From CAYJAD01 sp964371225 (GTDB taxonomy: Bacteria; Desulfobacterota; Desulfovibrionia; Desulfovibrionales; Desulfovibrionaceae): a stretch of DNA of 30,344 nucleotides. The DNA is taken from positions 1 to 30,344 of the forward strand of contig CAYJNA010000017.1 of NCBI GenBank assembly GCA_964371225.1, in the 5' to 3' direction. Of the stretch, positions 28,747-30,344 are shown piece after piece (positions within the stretch are counted from its first letter, which is position 1; the number at the start of each line of letters is the position of its first letter). A program made the translations under genes and the position numbers. The notes beneath the pieces are model-generated. The model searched no databases. It saw only the letters and a program-made list of their open reading frames with translations, and had not been told where the DNA came from.

Positions 28747-29931
28747 ATGTCCAAGGACACGTTGAAGATTCATTTTATTAATTATGGCCCTTACGCCGGT
28801 TGTAGTGGTGTACATATACATTTTCTAGCCAATACTTTAGTGGAGCTTGGGCATGAATGTCATGTGTTTTTACCAAGAACGGATGGCGCAGCAGAATACT
28901 TTGGGCAAGTGCAGTATGGTATACATAATGTACGTGATATAGGTCGCTTACCTCAGGAACTCTTTGAAAATAGCATTTTGCACGCGTGGACTACACGCGA
29001 AGCCACAAGAATACCCATTGCCATGATTCGTCAAAGAGTCAAGGTGCCTTATGTGGTACACCTTGAAGACAATGAAATATTAATAACAGGGCAGTGTTTA
29101 GGTGTAGATGGCTTAGAAGCTCAAAAAGAACATGTAAAAAAGCATCCAGAAAAATTAGAAAAGTTCATAAATACGAATCCATTGCATTTTGAACCCTTCA
29201 TGCGTGCCTCTGAGGGCGTTAGCTGTATTATAAATAAGCTAGAAGATTTTGTGCCGACAGGAGTTCCAAGAATGACCTTTTGGCCAGCTTGCGAAGAGGC
29301 ATTTTTTACCATTCCTATGGAGCGCGATGAAAAATTACGCGCATCGTGTGACATTGATGCAGATACCTATGTACTCGTGTACCCTGGGGCCATACATGAT
29401 TTTAATGCCAGTTACTTTATTGAGCTTTTACTGGCTGTGGAGCAACTTAGTCATGAAGGTATCTCTTGTAAAATAATTCGCTGCGGCATTGAAGACTATA
29501 TGTATAGTGACGATGTTTTGGAACTATATAAAAAATATGTTCTCCTAATAGATGATGTAAAAGCACATGAACTCCCTCTCTTTATGAGATTTGCAGATAT
29601 TTTGGTACAGCCCGGAGCTCCGCGAGATTTTGATGATTATCGCTTTCCGTCTAAAGCGCCTTATTTTCTTGCCAGCGGTCGTCCTGTCATTTTGCCGGAT
29701 ACCAATGTGGCAGAGAAATTACAGCATGGTCGCGATTGTTTTCTTATGAAAAAAGGAAATGCTGAGGAGATAGGTAAATATTTACGTATGCTTATTCTGC
29801 ATCCTGCCCTTGCAAAAAGCATGGGCGCACAAGGGAGGGCAACTGCAAAGTCTTTATTTTCATGGAAAAAAGCAGCAGAATCCTTACTTCCTTTTTATAG
29901 AAACGCTCTTATGCAAGGTAATAAAGAGTAA
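28747..29931 (+). CDS. Family 4-like (GT-B) glycosyltransferase
   Basis: Predicted GT-B fold glycosyltransferase, 394 aa from the ATG at 28747, with GGGAG eight bases upstream; a TTG at 28729 is less likely. The N-terminal half contains a glycine-bearing opening (INYGPYAGCSGVHIHFLANTLVELGHECHVFLP), typical of GT4 proteins. The C-terminal half has a YPGAIHDFNASYFIELLLAVEQL sheet start, ELPLFMRFADILVQPG, and a donor-site region FPSKAPYFLASGRPVILPDTNVAEKLQHGRDCFLMKKGNAEEIGKYL. The classical EX7E pair is not clearly readable; the Lys of FPSKAP and the acidic tract after it occupy the usual place. Sugar and acceptor are unknown. It is divergent from the GT2 gene across 289 AT-rich bases in which I see no confident promoter. 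No terminator follows. Confidence 0.82.
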   Translation: MSKDTLKIHFINYGPYAGCSGVHIHFLANTLVELGHECHVFLPRTDGAAEYFGQVQYGIHNVRDIGRLPQELFENSILHAWTTREATRIPIAMIRQRVKVPYVVHLEDNEILITGQCLGVDGLEAQKEHVKKHPEKLEKFINTNPLHFEPFMRASEGVSCIINKLEDFVPTGVPRMTFWPACEEAFFTIPMERDEKLRASCDIDADTYVLVYPGAIHDFNASYFIELLLAVEQLSHEGISCKIIRCGIEDYMYSDDVLELYKKYVLLIDDVKAHELPLFMRFADILVQPGAPRDFDDYRFPSKAPYFLASGRPVILPDTNVAEKLQHGRDCFLMKKGNAEEIGKYLRMLILHPALAKSMGAQGRATAKSLFSWKKAAESLLPFYRNALMQGNKE

Positions 29932-30344
29932 AGAGTGTTGTGTATAAAGTGAAATTTGTGGAAAGAGCAGAGTACAGAGAAATCGTAAGATGTTAATAAA
30001 ATAAATGTTTCTTTTGTGTGACAAAAAAAATACAAAAAAATGAAAAAAGAGCTTGACCAAGACTAAGACTTAAGGCATTTTGCTTTTCGCGCTGAGGAAC
30101 ACAGCGACACGCTTTGAGCGAAGCAAAAAAAGTTTCAAAAAACCTTTGACAAAAGGAAGACATTATTACATAGTGCGCTTCCCACGAAAGAGGGGCTTCG
30201 AAAAGATTTAGACAGAAGAAATTCTGAACAAGAGATTTACGAAGCGGGCTGAAGCAAACAGCCATTGCATCATTATATAGATGGTCGCGAAAATAAAATT
30301 TGCAAAACGGAAAAAAAGTTGTTGACAAGCTCGGCGACTTGAGG
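29932..30344 (+). promoter_or_regulatory. Non-coding stretch with a branched stem-loop and a truncated strong promoter
   Basis: About 410 bases after the GT4-like gene with no supported gene. A branched fold is possible at 30078-30128: outer arms TTTTGCTT (30078-30085) and AAGCAAAA (30121-30128) enclosing CGCTG/CAGCG (30090-30094, 30102-30106) and CGCT/AGCG (30110-30113, 30117-30120). At the very end, an A-rich tract precedes TTGACA (30322-30327), a perfect -35 box; with 17-base spacing the -10 would start at 30345, just beyond the window. The upstream A tract resembles an UP element. The minus-strand open frame at 29993-30328 looks spurious. Confidence 0.45.

Noticed and set aside
29993..30328. 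111-aa minus-strand frame
   Set aside because: Very rich in Phe and Cys, as expected from reading an A-rich non-coding strand in reverse; no ribosome site and it overlaps the terminal promoter.
1..30344. CRISPR arrays, insertion sequences, prophage, toxin-antitoxin or defence genes
   Set aside because: No regularly spaced repeats, transposase, integrase or defence-type proteins could be recognised. The lone EVE protein has no restriction partner here.

Overview
The window looks like chromosomal DNA from a motile, anaerobic, sulfate- or sulfite-reducing bacterium of the Desulfovibrionaceae (Desulfovibrio / Bilophila / Lawsonia relatives), with AT-leaning base composition by eye (not computed). 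The reasons are the lactate-oxidation cluster (separate D- and L-lactate dehydrogenase modules built from LUD, 4Fe-4S and CCG proteins plus an LldP permease), a Rex redox repressor, a UbiA-type prenyltransferase of the kind used with futalosine menaquinone synthesis, and two chemoreceptors behind textbook sigma-28 promoters. Genus and species are not resolved. Nearly every gene is housekeeping or core metabolism. I see no insertion sequence, prophage, CRISPR array, tRNA or rRNA gene inside the window.

Layout. 1-2000: the 3' end of rpsA and sppA. 2000-4250: a dCache-like chemoreceptor with a sigma-28 promoter. 4300-6530: a minus-strand operon of a MogA/MoaB-like protein, a UbiA-family prenyltransferase and darP. 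6570-9050: queF and murJ. 9068-11250: a second chemoreceptor on the minus strand, again with a sigma-28 promoter. 11480-14090: a TPP riboswitch, thiC and an RluD-like pseudouridine synthase. 14100-17660: an M16C metalloprotease and a small nitroreductase. 17830-18625: rex with its own promoter and a likely Rex operator. 18625-19150: a gene-poor stretch rich in inverted repeats. 19150-26690: the lactate block, all on the minus strand, in transcription order D-LDH flavoprotein, D-LDH Fe-S subunit, LutC/LldG, LutB-LutA fusion, lactate permease. 26744-28457: a GT2 glycosyltransferase followed by an EVE-domain protein. 28747-29931: a divergent GT4-like glycosyltransferase. 29932-30344: a non-coding stretch ending in a consensus -35 box whose -10 would lie just past the window.

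How it fits together. The lactate genes take up lactate and oxidise both stereoisomers to pyruvate, passing electrons through Fe-S/CCG subunits, presumably to the menaquinone pool. Rex, encoded next to them, senses NADH/NAD+. The phosphotransacetylase, acetate kinase and pyruvate oxidoreductase genes that share this locus in the Desulfovibrio vulgaris organic-acid-oxidation region (recalled from the literature) are absent here.

I found no clearly new protein system. The most worthwhile leads are regulatory: paired N11 sigma-28 promoters, a terminator that overlaps the lactate promoter, a stacked-hairpin leader before the permease, a possible attenuator before the M16 protease, a Rex auto-operator, Shine-Dalgarno masking behind the TPP riboswitch, and two structured non-coding stretches.
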